A stretch of DNA of 64,000 nt from Artemisia argyi (taxonomy: Eukaryota; Streptophyta; Magnoliopsida; Asterales; Asteraceae). The notes under the pieces were generated by a model. That model was not told the origin of the DNA, did not search any database, and was given only the letters and a program-made list of their open reading frames with translations. Positions 1 to 12,400 of this stretch are shown here, one piece after another. Every line of letters begins with the position of its first letter. Position 1 is the stretch's first letter. Location of the stretch: contig CM060695.1 of NCBI GenBank assembly GCA_030686995.1, positions 100,406,871-100,470,870 of the forward strand, in the 5' to 3' direction. Made by a program: the position numbers and the translations under genes.

Positions 1-640
1 ACTAAGGGAATGACCCAATTTGACCTGACCCTGCTTTGACTGTTACAACCCAACACCCAACTGACTGTTACCCAACACCCAACTGACTGTTACCCAACAC
101 CCAACTCACCCTCTTGCCAACTATGGCAATTACAATCGAATCCGCTTTCCTTTCACCCACTTGTCATCATTAGGTGGAAATTGGCTATTATTTCAATATA
201 CCTAAATGGTGTAGAAAGCACATTCACATCAGCAACCTCAAATACCATTTCCTAATAGCATATACGGATTGTTGGAAATTTTACAGTTATGTGCCAACTT
301 CTTAGGACAGTTTCCATTCTATCAAGATGCACACACCACAATATTCATAGATATACGTTTATAGTCTAGCACTCTAGCCTATGTATATTGTCGATATAAG
401 CTAAAGGCTCTAGAGAAACACCTTCATATCCATTTGTCTTAGAAAGCTGGATAAGAGAGGTAGATGCAATAAGCATGTTTTTGCAAGTGGCTATGAGTAA
501 CATTTCATTATTTTAGATCAATGTTTCAAAGGACTGACAAATCCAGGTCATAGGGGTAAATTAAAACTGTATTATTGATCCATAATAACATACTTCTGTA
601 ATCATACATACGCATTAACTAATTTTATGAAGTGTTGTAC
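1..640. other. No recognisable exon; probably intron of the copine gene
   Basis: I see no coding segment that continues the copine gene. The last exon ends at 641 with a good donor (gag|gtacaa on the minus strand), but the remaining von Willebrand A exons expected for the family are not found here. Either the next intron extends beyond the window edge or the gene is truncated. Apart from a short tandem repeat near the left edge nothing stands out. Confidence 0.5.
36..105. repeat. 22-bp tandem repeat, about three units
   Basis: The unit tgactgttacccaacaccca plus ac occurs at about 62-83 and 84-105. A slightly longer first unit, with an extra aac, occurs at 36-61. It is a small minisatellite in the presumed intron of the copine gene. 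Confidence 0.8.
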
Positions 641-3600
641 CTCAAAGTTTCCAGCTTGTCCATTCAGATTGAAACAATGAGACACAGAGCCATCAAACAT
701 TCTTCCACCAAAGCCCCAAGCAGGAAAGCGTTTATCATAATCATAAACTTGTATTACCTCCCCAACCTCCATAATAGCCTGTAATGAAAAACCACATACA
801 TAGTACTTTCTAACGTAAGAATACACGTCGAAAAACAGATGAATTTGTATAAAAAGCCCTACACAACTATTATTAAACACAATACGCATTGTCAAAGACC
901 CGTCTAGTTATATATATTAGAGGTGGCAAGATGGACAAGGCGGGAGGGTTGGGTTATTGGTTAACATGAGTCATATTTTAGCACAAATCAAAACAGGTCG
1001 CGTTCCGACAAAAAACTTTTATGTCCACGTTTTAATAATGTTTTCTATACAACAAGTGTATAGATCATAATAACAAGGACACTATATGTCAATAATACTT
1101 CAAATATCCAATAACATGGTTGAGAAGGTTATATGCATTTAAAATTAGACTTCGGGTAACTTTCAACCCGTTCAAAATATTTGATCCATTACCCTTTCAG
1201 GTAATTTTATATTTGGCCTGTTTAAGATACAAAATAATAATAATAATAATAAATAATAATAAATAATAAATAATAATAATAATAATAAAATAAATAAATA
1301 AATAAAGGAACCTTGGATCTCTTTGTAGGTAAATGTGTTTGAATTGCCACCAAATAAATAAAAATAAATAAATAAATAAAGGAACCTTGGATCTCTTTGT
1401 AGGTAAATGTGTTTGAATTGCCACCTCAACACTTTTAAACATTACAAATTATATGCAACTGAAATATACAAAAGTGGCAACCACCTCACCTGCTGGTATG
1501 AATTTAAGCGGCCAGACGGATCAATGTAATGCAATGAATCCGACCTTCGAGGATCTCCATTTGAAGCTGCAAAGAATTGGATCACACATGTATAAACAAA
1601 TATAGGTCACCAAGTATATATTACATTTTAACTTAATTAATTTGAGCACACTTGCCTGTAAAATCAACAGCAACCATGAAGTTCAGCTCAAACCCACTAG
1701 AAATATAATCAAGAAAACTATAGAGTTCCTTTTCAACATATCCATCCACAAAAAGTGAACCCTTGGGAACCTATAACAATTCCACAGAAGAGTTACATAT
1801 TATCTAAATGCTATTTTAGTTAGAAATGCTTCATTAAGTTCTTTTTCATCAATTTCTTTAAGAATAATGCAAGAGTAGTCACTCTTTGGAAAGTGTAGTA
1901 TAACAACTGTACCTTCTCACTATGGTGACGAGATGACGGATAGACAAAGTTTGCACCGGCTTTTGTTTGGAAAAGTTTCTCCAAGCCCTCAATTGATGTC
2001 TGCATTTTACTGTAAAGAATTCAAGCTTTCAGTTATTATGACCACATAAGTAACATTATGTGACATGATCCTATATAAAGGTCAACTGTTTTGGTATATT
2101 TCACTTATTCATTAATGTTTTAACTACAATACCAATATAAATAATAATTACCCAATTAGCACATGGTTGCCATCGCTATTGAAGTCAAAACACTCTATAA
2201 CTAGAGGGTTATCCTGTAAAAACAGAATAAAAAATTTTGATTTAGTACAAAAGAATATGGCTAATAACAAGAGAGCTTAAACAATAGATGAATTTCAGCT
2301 ATTTATTTACATAATGAAAAATGAAGAAAAAACTTCACCTTGCTTCCATATTGCTGCATAGTGATACATAACGGTTTCCATACTGGGTTCAAATTGTTGT
2401 TGACTACTTCAGTCTTGCAAATAGGAATAGGACCTCCAGCTTCAACAATCCTAGAGACTCTTAAAAATCGATCCTAAAGAGGTAAAACAAAATACAAATA
2501 TATCTGACAGATCAAATTAACAAAGATTATATTATAATTATTTTAGTAGATGTTCAATGAGTAATTACACTTTTAGAGAACCGATCCTTGTTATCCAAGT
2601 TAGTACATCTAAGTCTCATCTCAACAGCCATTTTGGAAGCAATAGTTTCCTCTGCATGAACATTGATCGAACCTAAAGTTCCAGTATGATGCCCATTCCG
2701 GCCATGAAGTTGTAGAGTCTTACTTCGGCTTCGTAGAGTCATGATCTGCCAACGTTTAGAAAAATCAGGAACCAAAATTAATCAGTTAAATCCATCAGCA
2801 TTCTTGAAACTCAACTTAAGAGCAATAAACTTTAATACTGAACTATATCACATACCTTTTTAGGAGGAGGTAAAAAAGTTATATATACAACCTCTTCTAT
2901 AACTTCCTATTTCCGAGAAGGTAGATTATTACTTTAATAGTATAGTTTTCCTCATCATCAATATTTATATATTTTAAAAACTTAAAGTAAGAGGACAAAA
3001 AGTGTTTCCTAGCCAACTTGACTGATCTGAATCTTGAACGCTTTTTCTAGGCTGAAAATTCACCAAGACTTAATAACTATTTATGAAAAGTGAAGCTTTC
3101 ATTGTTAAAAACTCATCGTTTACGAAGACTTGACATTTGTTTGTGAGAAGTGAAGATAAGTCTGCTTATATTGGTGAAATGATATTAACTCAGATTCTAA
3201 CTTAACTCAGACTAAGAAGGAATGATTGTCTTTATGTTTGGATGGAGAGAATAAATATGAGACATCCTAATTCAACAACCATTTAAATCTAATGACTACA
3301 AAAGCATTAGCTAAAGTGATAAGGAATCTAGTATCGCAAGTAAAATTACCTCTGACAAAGCACATGTAGCTTCACCAACAAAATCTTGGGCTTTTAGGTC
3401 CAGCATCTGTGCAACATATACAAAGTTAACGAATATATTCCCAGCTAAAACATAGAACAGATTGCAAAGAGCACATAAGGTCATCACTGAAGAGAGGTTA
3501 TATGCACCTTCGTTGACATATTATGATACTTTGTATCCACATCGTACACCTGAAAGCTGAAAATCAAAAAATGGATAAATTTGAGAAATTTACTTCGTCA

Positions 3601-6292
3601 ATGGGGTCTACCAGAGTGTTGAAAAACTTAACAATTTAGCAGAATGCTTACACCAATGGCTGAACAATCTCGAACTGAAATGCCACACTGATTTTCTGAA
3701 TCCACATAGGATTCAAGTTATTCATGATAACTTCTGTGCGGCCAAGTTCTTCCAGAGTACCATTTTTCTTCTTGGCATATACAACTGCCATAGGGTCACT
3801 CTACAATTCAAGGACAGCATAATATCAACATAGTAGTAGATTTGTAGCAATGCAAAGCAAAGCAAAGAAAACAGCAGGAAATTATGTGCATCACTTTGAC
3901 ATGATGCATGGGTTAAGGTGAGAGTTAGAATACTAAGTCCAAACTTAATGATACAGTGTCTTACAAACTTATTAATAATGGGTATTATATAATAGAAGTT
4001 ACGGAAAGCAGTATTTGCAGAGATATCCCACAAAATGGACAAAGTATGACAAGATACAAAAATTAGAAGACATATAACATTGGAAGACAGCAAAGATGTT
4101 TAACATTAATCGTTCAAAACAATGCATAAATGCAATAACGAGAATAGAGATTTGAGAGGTGGTTAGAGTACCTTTGACAAGATGTCACGATCATATAGTT
4201 TTGAACCTGATAAAGATAACTGCAATTCATTGAAGAATAATCAGTCACATATGAAGCAAAATTGCTTCCAAGACATACGATAGAACAATTATAACCACCT
4301 TGCATAATTCTGGATAGAAACTCAACAAGTGTTTGATACGCAATATCACTACGAACAAAGTACAGAGCAAGAACTAATTGATAGATAACATACAATTCTG
4401 ACATTTTTGTAGCTTCAAGCATTTATACAAAATTTGATATGCAGACTCTGGATTAAGATTTTATCTGAGACTGTTCAAGCACAATAATGGTTTGTGAGGA
4501 TTGTCTGAAACTTTAAAATGTGTCTACTGTCTACATTTAATTTTATTCCGATACAACAACACTCCTCTCTTCAAATTGATATTCCTTCTTCTGATAGATC
4601 CATCTTTACTTTTTAAAGTTCACTCAGCAGCTCGTTTCATATGTGTGTGAGTGAATAAATGAACAGACTACAGCACAAATAACATTACATTCTTGCCACC
4701 GAGTCCTACGACACTTGTCACTTAGCAAAGCTTGAATCATTAATTCAAAAAGAAAAACAACTTTTATTTTACAAAAAGCTGCAAAAGCGTTGGTTGATTA
4801 TTGTGGTCAATTGAGTTGACATGCCAACCCAGAAGAAAGAGCCGGTCATTGTTTAATAGTAGATGATTGATATCAGATAAAAAGTGATTGAATACTGTAG
4901 TTTACAAATATGACAGCAAAAAGAACCTGATCACACTACATAGTAACAGACCAAAATCATCTGACATCCCAGAATGGTACCACACAATACTCGAAAACCA
5001 CAAAAACTAGTGCATCACGTTGAATTGCGTATAACTAAAACTAAAGTTGGGTTTGACCATGACCTTATAGTCTACTAAATGAGTAATGTTGTTATTAAGA
5101 TATTCTCTACAGTAGAAAGTGACATGTTTTAAGCTATGTCTAGTAGCCGAAACACAATAATAATGAGACACACAATAATCAAAACAAAGTAAAGAAAACG
5201 TGCCACCAAATCTTACATGATCACGATATTCATTCAGGTCAACTGTAGTTGAAAATCTAAAACTTAAAGTATAATCAGGATGCACTATACATCATTAGTA
5301 AGTCAAAAAAACAAAGGAAAAAAACTAGATAAGAAAAAAAGAAGATAATGCCAAATACTCCGTAAGTGAGTGGTAGACCCGCAGAATAAACATGATATCT
5401 AATAACCACTATATGGATATGTGTGGCCATGACAGCATACTTTCGTCTAATGTGTGTGTAGCCATAGAAAGTGATTGTATCAGCATGCAACTTCTTTGAA
5501 ATTGGAAAGAAAAATGATTTCGCGCTCAACACTCTTAAGGCCAAAAAAAAAAAAAAAAAAAGGACTAAGGTCAACTTCACTTATTCTGACTACAGAAAAA
5601 AGAAAATTATAAAACCAAAAAGAAGAGAATATTTTAAAGCATTCATACACTTTTAAATAACAATATAAAACATTAAAGTTGTAAACTCCACCCAACTTTT
5701 AAAGAAGAATCAATCACGTATCCCGAAACTTTATTCTGAATATTCTACAGATACAGAGTAATAGTTTTCCTTTCTTTATCCATCTTTTACACAACACACT
5801 CTCTGTCGTATCTCGCTCTCAAACCTAACAAAATCGCTCCACACTCTTTCCTTTGGCGGAAAAAACTAATACGGTCCAGTTGTATTTATTTTTAAATCAC
5901 TTAATATATATATAAAAAATAAATAAATAAATAAATAAATTCTTTTATAGCCGCCAAACAGCGTGGAAGACGGTATTAGGAGTTAATTTTTTATAGATAA
6001 AACTTATTCACCTAAGCGCATTGGCCTAGGTTAGAAAAAAAAATTCACACACAGTAATTTTACAACTTATCAAAACCAATTATACCTAATAAATTCTCAT
6101 AAAAGATAAACAAGAAAGTGCATTAAACGGTAAAGAAGAAGGTACCTCAATACGAGTATAAAGCGGTTGAAGACCTTTAGAGCGATAAAAATAATCAACA
6201 GCTTCATCAGGATTACTATGCGTCGTCGGACGATTGCCTCCACCGCCAACCGCCGCTTGTCCACCCCGTACGTCGGAAAAACAACCTCCCAT
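641..6292 (-). CDS. BONZAI-type copine (BON3-like), 3' end missing
   Basis: Copines are calcium-dependent phospholipid-binding proteins with two C2 domains and a von Willebrand A (copine) domain; plant BONZAI proteins act at the plasma membrane in growth and immunity control. Exons read on the minus strand are 6146-6292, 4172-4206, 3654-3800, 3508-3549, 3350-3406, 2569-2745, 2339-2473, 2152-2213, 1913-2009, 1656-1770, 1490-1566 and 641-778. From 4206 downward all phases join without a break. The start MGGCFSDVRGG is closest to Arabidopsis BON3 and carries the Gly2 expected for N-myristoylation. C2A includes LYDRD, SDPMAVVY and VYDVD; C2B includes NLDNKDRFSKSD and ECFDFNSDGN; the A domain starts with VAVDFTASNGD and continues SHCFNLNG. 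About 140 C-terminal residues are absent from the window. Exon 1 ends in phase 0 but the next exon starts with two leftover bases, so a microexon of 3n+1 nt must lie between them. The intron after 1656 has a GC donor (acag|gcaagt). The C2B motif SKSDPF is SKSDRF here. Family assignment is firm; orthology to BON3 is likely. Confidence 0.92.
918..1200. repeat. Dispersed repeat copy in copine intron
   Basis: The segment begins with gaggtggcaagatggacaag, contains tcaaaacaggtcg, and ends near gggtaactttcaacccgtt. A related copy, itself interrupted by an hAT MITE, lies in intron 4 of the membrane-protein gene (about 49165-49690), with gtcaaaacaggcc and gggcaactttcaaccca. It looks like a moderately degenerate non-autonomous transposon family; I cannot define its ends. 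Confidence 0.5.
1233..1425. repeat. AAT/AAAT microsatellite and 74-bp tandem duplication
   Basis: An (aat)n/(aaat)n run at about 1233-1305 is followed by a unique block starting ggaaccttggatctctttgt. The block recurs 74 bp later (starts at 1307 and 1381), with the AAAT tract included in each unit. It lies in a copine intron and probably arose by slippage or unequal exchange. Confidence 0.85.
4991..5006 (-). other. Candidate 16-nt microexon of the copine gene
   Basis: A microexon is required by phase between the exons ending at 6146 and starting at 4206. Scanning the intron for a short segment bounded by AG and GT and coding for something like the family's L-x-F-S-A-S stretch gave one fit. 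On the minus strand, ctag precedes 16 nt reading F-L-W-F-S plus one base, followed by gtattg; the next exon completes a Ser codon. BON1 and BON3 have LSFSAS and LTLSAS here. The acceptor lacks a good pyrimidine tract and the segment adds one residue, so this is only a candidate. Confidence 0.33.
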
Positions 6293-8086
6293 CTTTTTTC
6301 ACTACAATTTAATGACTTCACATGTTATGTTTCTTATATAGGGAAGGGATTCAAACCGTGTTCTCTTTTTTACGGTAGGGTAAATAACCAAACTAAGGGT
6401 GAGTTAGGTTTGTTTGTTAAAAAAGGATCGGAATTGATTTACGGTGCGTTTGGTATCCCATTATTGGAATGAATCTATGACTTTGAAAGTGTAATTGGTA
6501 CTAAGGTAGTTTGACAAGTAATATAGAGTTTATTAATTTGTACGAGGCTCCTTCAAATAAGTAGAAACTTTTTTCGAAAATTCATGGAGGTATTTTCTTC
6601 CTATTAAAGGTCTCGTATATATTTCATGCATAATTTAATGGTGTTTCACAAATCCACCCTATATATCCTAAAAGAAATTTCCAACTCTAACACCTTCAAG
6701 AAATAGGTTTAAAGAAACATCATATATATTGTTCTTATATCTTTCAATATTTTATAGAATTGCTAGTTCCCTTCTCATCAATGTTAAGGTAGTTTCAAGG
6801 ACACTTTGCCAAAATGAAGTCAAGTCCATGAATTTATGATTTAATAAATAGGACTTCTTGTATCGAATCTTCTAACATGTTGTGAGTCCATATTGGTGTA
6901 ATTTATGCATTTAAGCACCTTTCTCGACGACACATAAAATACTCCGCAACTTTACATTCTTTACAAGGAAATAAGGTTGTACCAAATATAGTACAACGTA
7001 ACCATGATGAGGTTTCCTATGTTGATGTCACATGAGTCATCAACCTATATCGATCATATTTCTATAATGAGACACACACTTCTTGTTGGTGGTACATTTA
7101 ACCTTCTTCCTAATTGATACTACAAACAACACCATCACGCATGCTCTCTCTCAAGATTTCTAATACGCGTAACCGACAACTGTGATAGGACTTAGGAGGC
7201 TTCTCTCGATACCAAGCATTGATCAGATGCTCAACTTAACTCTTACCGTGTTTGTCATTAAGATCTCACAAATATCATGACGATCATATATATGTGATTA
7301 CCTTAGCTGTATTAAAATGAAATATTTTTTAGCTTACAGTGTTTTATCATCAAGTGTTTGTGAAGAACTAAAATAATGAAATCGTGCTTCACTTCAAGAG
7401 AAGATGAAACATTGAAACCTCTTAAGTTTTGCCATTTGCGTAAACAGGTTAATATTATCAGTGACTCTATTTATTTATTCATTAATCAGTCATTGATTCT
7501 ATACTTCTAAAGTTAGATAACTTAGGCCGTCAACTATACTAAATCTTTTTAAAAAAATTACTAGCAGTATACTCGCGCGTTGCGGCGACAAGTACCACGT
7601 GTTTAAATTTTTTAGCGAGCTAATGTTTTTGATTATACATTTTTTTCATTACAATAGTTCTACAAATAACGATAATTTCAAGTTGAAATGATTTTAAGAA
7701 ATAAACTATTTTCTATAAATAACAGAAACATTTATAATAAAGTTTACTTTACACATGATCTAAGTCTAAATGAAAATTTATTGTGAGCGCTTTTATAAGG
7801 TTCTTTAAAACTTGTAAAGCATTAAAATTGCATTTGTATAATAAAAATATACGCTTAACGGGCTTTTCAGATAATTAGGATTCAAAAGTATATAAACTAT
7901 TGGCAAAAAATAATGAAGAACTAACGTAAAATTATGATTCATGTAAACTATTTTTTATATAAAATATTTATTATTTATCTCAGATTTTTAGACTCGATGC
8001 AATTTATCAACGCAACCTTCGATATATTTCTTTCTTATAGCTATGACCACTTTACATGATTTTAAGGCAAGTATTATATCATAGGC

Positions 8087-8123
<37 letters not shown>

Positions 8124-9185
8124 CTAACTGTGGGTCCATACTTGCTTTTCCATTTATAAGTTGCGAAGCCTTGCAAATGCAATTAATCACTTTCTAAAGA
8201 AATTGCCGAATACCAAAAAACTAATTTATTGCATTTTAGAATCGTGCTAATAAAAAAAATCAAGCCGCAAACGCAACCCCAAACACCCCTTTTGTGTAGT
8301 ACAAGTTTGTATGATTTGCAATAAAATGGGTACTATTGATATAGAGAGTTTTGATGTACATTTATGATGGATGTAATTTTTATTACTGTTGTTATTTCTT
8401 TTGGTAACCTATTTTTGGCCGACTAATTCACAGGGTTTGAAGTTACCGTCATACAAACTAAAATCAGATAAAGTCATCATTTTTCAGGAGGTTGACAACT
8501 TGAGACATCACGCATTTTAGAGTGATAGTTACAAGCCTTTTTACCAATAGGTCACTCTTAAATGGTTTATGGATGTAAAATTTTTGTAACACTCTAATTT
8601 GTGTTGTATATGTTTGTACATTTTGCTTTATGACATGTATTTGTTTAAAATCTAATTTAAGAAATCTTTAAAAAATTGTAAAAAGAGTCCAATCTCTATT
8701 AGTATAAGGTAGTATAGATAGTTGTGCATATCATTAAATTATTATAATGAAACATTTAAAAGCTTTATAAACATATCATATAATCCAAATGAATTAATGA
8801 TTAATCTACGAAAATATTCAATATCTTAAAACTCTTCATCCACAAAAGATTAAAAAAGATGCTCACTATGTTGTCTAATATGAATTTTCATGAAGTTGAT
8901 CAACTGAAAAGACCTTGTTGGCAGAGCTACCAAGTCTATAAATTTGTTCACGAAGTGTATGTCCTTTCCTATGAAAACGTATGATTCAAAACAAACATTA
9001 TCAACCTAACTTCAACGATCCTGTTTAACATAATTAAAAAGTAAAAGGCATTTGCTAAACATTATTGAGTCGGTTAAGACTTAAGAGTCACATCCCCGGC
9101 TTCTCGTTTCCTTCTCATATATATGAAACTGTATTAGAATTTAGAGCATTGATATAATTGTCAAAAATCAAAATTTTACACTAGC
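6293..9185. other. Gene-free stretch upstream of the copine gene
   Basis: AT-rich intergenic DNA. The proximal part should hold the copine promoter, but I cannot place a TATA box or start site with confidence. A T35 run lies at 8089-8123. No open frame here resembles a known protein. Confidence 0.6.
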
Positions 9186-9203
9186 AAAAGAGACTTAATG
9201 ATT

Positions 9204-9397
9204 TTTTATATTTTTTTGAACGGCTTGTCAGTTGTTAGTAGTTCATGTCCAGCAGTGACATCCGGTCCAGCAGTGACATCTAATTATCGCCTGAAGGGGT
9301 AAAAGTTCCGGGTGGGACTCGAACGTCAAACATCCCCTCCTCAAGACACCTTACCTTAAGGAAATCTTGGTGGCCAACTGAGCTAGCTCAGTTGGTT
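9204..9397 (-). mobile_element. tRNA-derived SINE with 18-bp target duplication
   Basis: On the minus strand the element starts aaccaactgagc, then has a perfect RNA polymerase III A box (TAGCTCAGTTGG) and, about 50 bp on, a B box (GTTCGAGTCCC). It ends in an A-rich tail (gttcaaaaaaatataaaaa). Perfect 18-bp direct repeats, aaaagagacttaatgatt, flank it at 9186-9203 and 9398-9415. The 194-bp length, internal promoter, A-rich tail and long perfect duplication fit target-primed integration of a plant SINE. The perfect duplication suggests a fairly recent insertion. Confidence 0.93.
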
Positions 9398-9415
9398 AAA
9401 AGAGACTTAATGATT

Positions 9416-12400
9416 GACATTCTCTCGTGATGTTTTCAATGGTAATCTTGTGTTTCGATATACGTGATAAAGCTTGTCATATGATGCAGGGGTGTCTATT
9501 ATTGTAACTTTGAGAAAACAAACAAAATGAATGAACACGTATACAATAAAAGTGAAGGTATGGACTTACCAAGCAGAACATGACTGATGAGTCTAATATA
9601 ACTCCCTAATGAACACAGTATTATGGGTCGAAAATAGTGTAAGCCGAAAAACAACCACCAGCCTCACGCAAACTCAAGATGATTTACTTTTCTGATTTTC
9701 TTCAGCTTATCAAATGACTTGTCAAGTACGAATAAACGGTGTTGTGGATGCATTCTTGTATGAGTAGCTTAGCTAAGAAAAGGCTATTCAATGAATTAAA
9801 TTAAGAGCTTAATTAAACCCATCAATGTCTGTTAAACTAACGGATAAAATCCAACCCGACACAGCGACACAGCAACTCAAGACATGAACAAAAAAAAGCG
9901 ACCAAAGCAAACTTGTATATTGTAGCGAAAATGAGACAGAAACAGCAGCTCAAGGTATGAACAATAAATCATTCATCCGACGTGCTTTCATCTAGGGGTG
10001 TATTGAGTCGAGCCGAGTCAAACCATGTCAAGCTCGAAACTTTACTAGAACTTACAACTCGAGCTTAAACTTAGGACGATCTCGCACAAGTATTCAAAAT
10101 TAAGCCTGAGCTCAGTGAAGTGAACGATACCCTGATTTCGACTTATATCGAGTAGATTTTGAGGTATCTCAAACAGAGGTATTATTTTAAGTAGAATGTT
10201 CAAATAAATCAATACATATTTGCAATTAACACTTGAAACCCAGCACCCACATAAGGCATGGTGATTTTGTTTAGCAGTTAAATTTCAATTGTTTCATAAA
10301 CGCTAACCTTTCTTTAGCCCTTCTATCATTTTCACTTTTTCAAGCATCGGTCCAGCATCGTCAACGAGGCCAACATGATACCAGATTACCAGGTTATAAA
10401 CCTTTAGCAACAATATTGTAACTGTTGTCAAAAAATTTTGCAAGAAGCAATAACAACATAAAATAAGCCATGGTTTCATTATATTAACATCAGCAGGTCG
10501 GTTATACTAGTTACAGATCATAGATGTCATTCTAGCCTCAGTAGTATTTCTGGAACCTTTTGTCCACTGCACGAGTAGCATATCAAATCTGAACACTCGA
10601 CTAAACACATTTTAGCTCGACTACTTCGGCCCATTTAAGTTGTAGGAGGGTGCACAACTTTTTTTTACTTGATACCCACTTGAGCATATGAAATGAAAAT
10701 ATACAACAAATAACTGGGGCGCGTCCAATGTAAAAATGGTAGTGCACAAATCATGTCAGTTGTGTCCTAATGGCTTTAACACCTTAGATTTAGTTTCACA
10801 TTAAAATCTAATTCATGCTCACAAATTTGTGAACACTCATTCCGTACCATATTGCATTTACGAACGTACTTGAACACTCATCCCATACTTAATGCCATCA
10901 ACAAACTAGTTGGAAAGCATTAAGTGACACGGCCATCACTTAACAAACTTTACAATCAAGTATATACATCAGACTTTGTCAATCACTCGCACATATACTC
11001 AAGAAGAGTGACAATCTATTGTTTCGTCCATATTCAGAAAACAACACATTCTTTTCATCACATGTGATACTAAACACCATTTCGTTGTTTCCTTTTGCTT
11101 CATTATGAAATTCTAATTATGGCTTATTCGATCGAACAAAGACTTCCCCGACCTTTATCACTACAGTCTCATATCCATGCTATTTCTATTACCCATATCA
11201 TCATCATCAGATTGACGACTTAATATTCTGCTCCAAGACTTATATTGTTATCACTAAATGAGTAGATTCTAATACCCAATCCCTTAAATCACTGCCCTGA
11301 GACAACCAATTTACCTAAAACTAGGTTTAACTTACTAAAAAATCCATTGATCTGGAACAAACTTGTTCCTAAAACAAGGATTAACTATTAAAAAATTCAT
11401 TGAACATCCGCTGTTTAGCATAGATACTAAGCATGTACACAGAACAACGCTATTGCCGTGGAATAAACAATCAACTTTAAACTTTTTGACATATGTCTCA
11501 ATGTAAAAAACACATCACATAAATCAGTGATAGACATTCTGCCTAGTACAATATACCTGCTACTTTCCCGTCTTATGCTCATTTCATAAGTTGGATTTAC
11601 CTAAAATACCTGTCACACACGCATCACGCATGGATTAAAAATCACCAGGTGAACTCACTGTTTTAACTCAACAGTAAACTCATCAAAAATTCATATTATT
11701 CTAACCCGAAAATTTTTACTTGTAGACATGAATAATTCTAAGAAGTTTAAAAGAAGATAAATAACACTCAGAATACTTATACCATTTATAAGGAGGTAAT
11801 AAACCAATAACATGAAGAAAAAAAATAATCAATACTTCTTGGCGATACACATAACTTAACCTATTTGGAATGAAACTACACCAGTTGTTTGAACTTTGAA
11901 CGTAAGACCATATAAATCTCTATGCGTCCTTAATCTAAGTCTATTTGAGTGAAAACCGCACAGGTTGGTATTTACTTTAGGCCTTTATTGCTAAACAATC
12001 AAACCAGTAAAAAAGCATCACTAGAAAGGAAATAGGTTAAGCAGATTCAAAGTAGCCAATGACATAATTAACTTACTTTAACCTTTTAAATAATTATACT
12101 AAAAAATTGCATTGCATGGATGAGCCACCCAAGTACTAAAAAGTTTTCAATGAGGACACCTAATTGTCAAAAGAACTTTAGAGGCTACCCAAGTATCAAT
12201 TTAATGTCTTTTATGCCAATTTTGACAACAACAACAACAACAACAACAACAAAAAACTGTATATTTACAGCGTTTATAACAACCAGAGTTGTAATATGAA
12301 AAAAATAACCGTCGATCTATTTATTATATTCTATATATGTGGAGTTTTAATGCATATTTTAGTAGCTTTAGGATATTTTTTAATCATTTACAGCTCTGAT

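Noticed and set aside
36..105. Tandem repeats considered as a CRISPR-like array
   Set aside because: Adjacent units without unique spacers, in a plant intron; a simple minisatellite.
4800..4850. Minus-strand ggctctttcttctgg as the missing copine microexon
   Set aside because: There is no AG acceptor directly before it.
5007..5285. Minus-strand frame containing LSFRFSTTVDLNEYRD as a possible copine exon
   Set aside because: Superficial similarity to the C2A segment only; no suitable acceptor and phase combination joins it to the neighbouring exons.
6167..6472. 101-codon plus-strand frame opposite copine exon 1
   Set aside because: Antisense shadow of a well-supported exon and its 5' flank.
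7561..7610. actcgcgcgttgcggcgac as a Helitron or MITE end
   Set aside because: The GC-rich motif is common in plant repeats, but I found no hairpin plus CTRR end, no TIR partner and no duplication.
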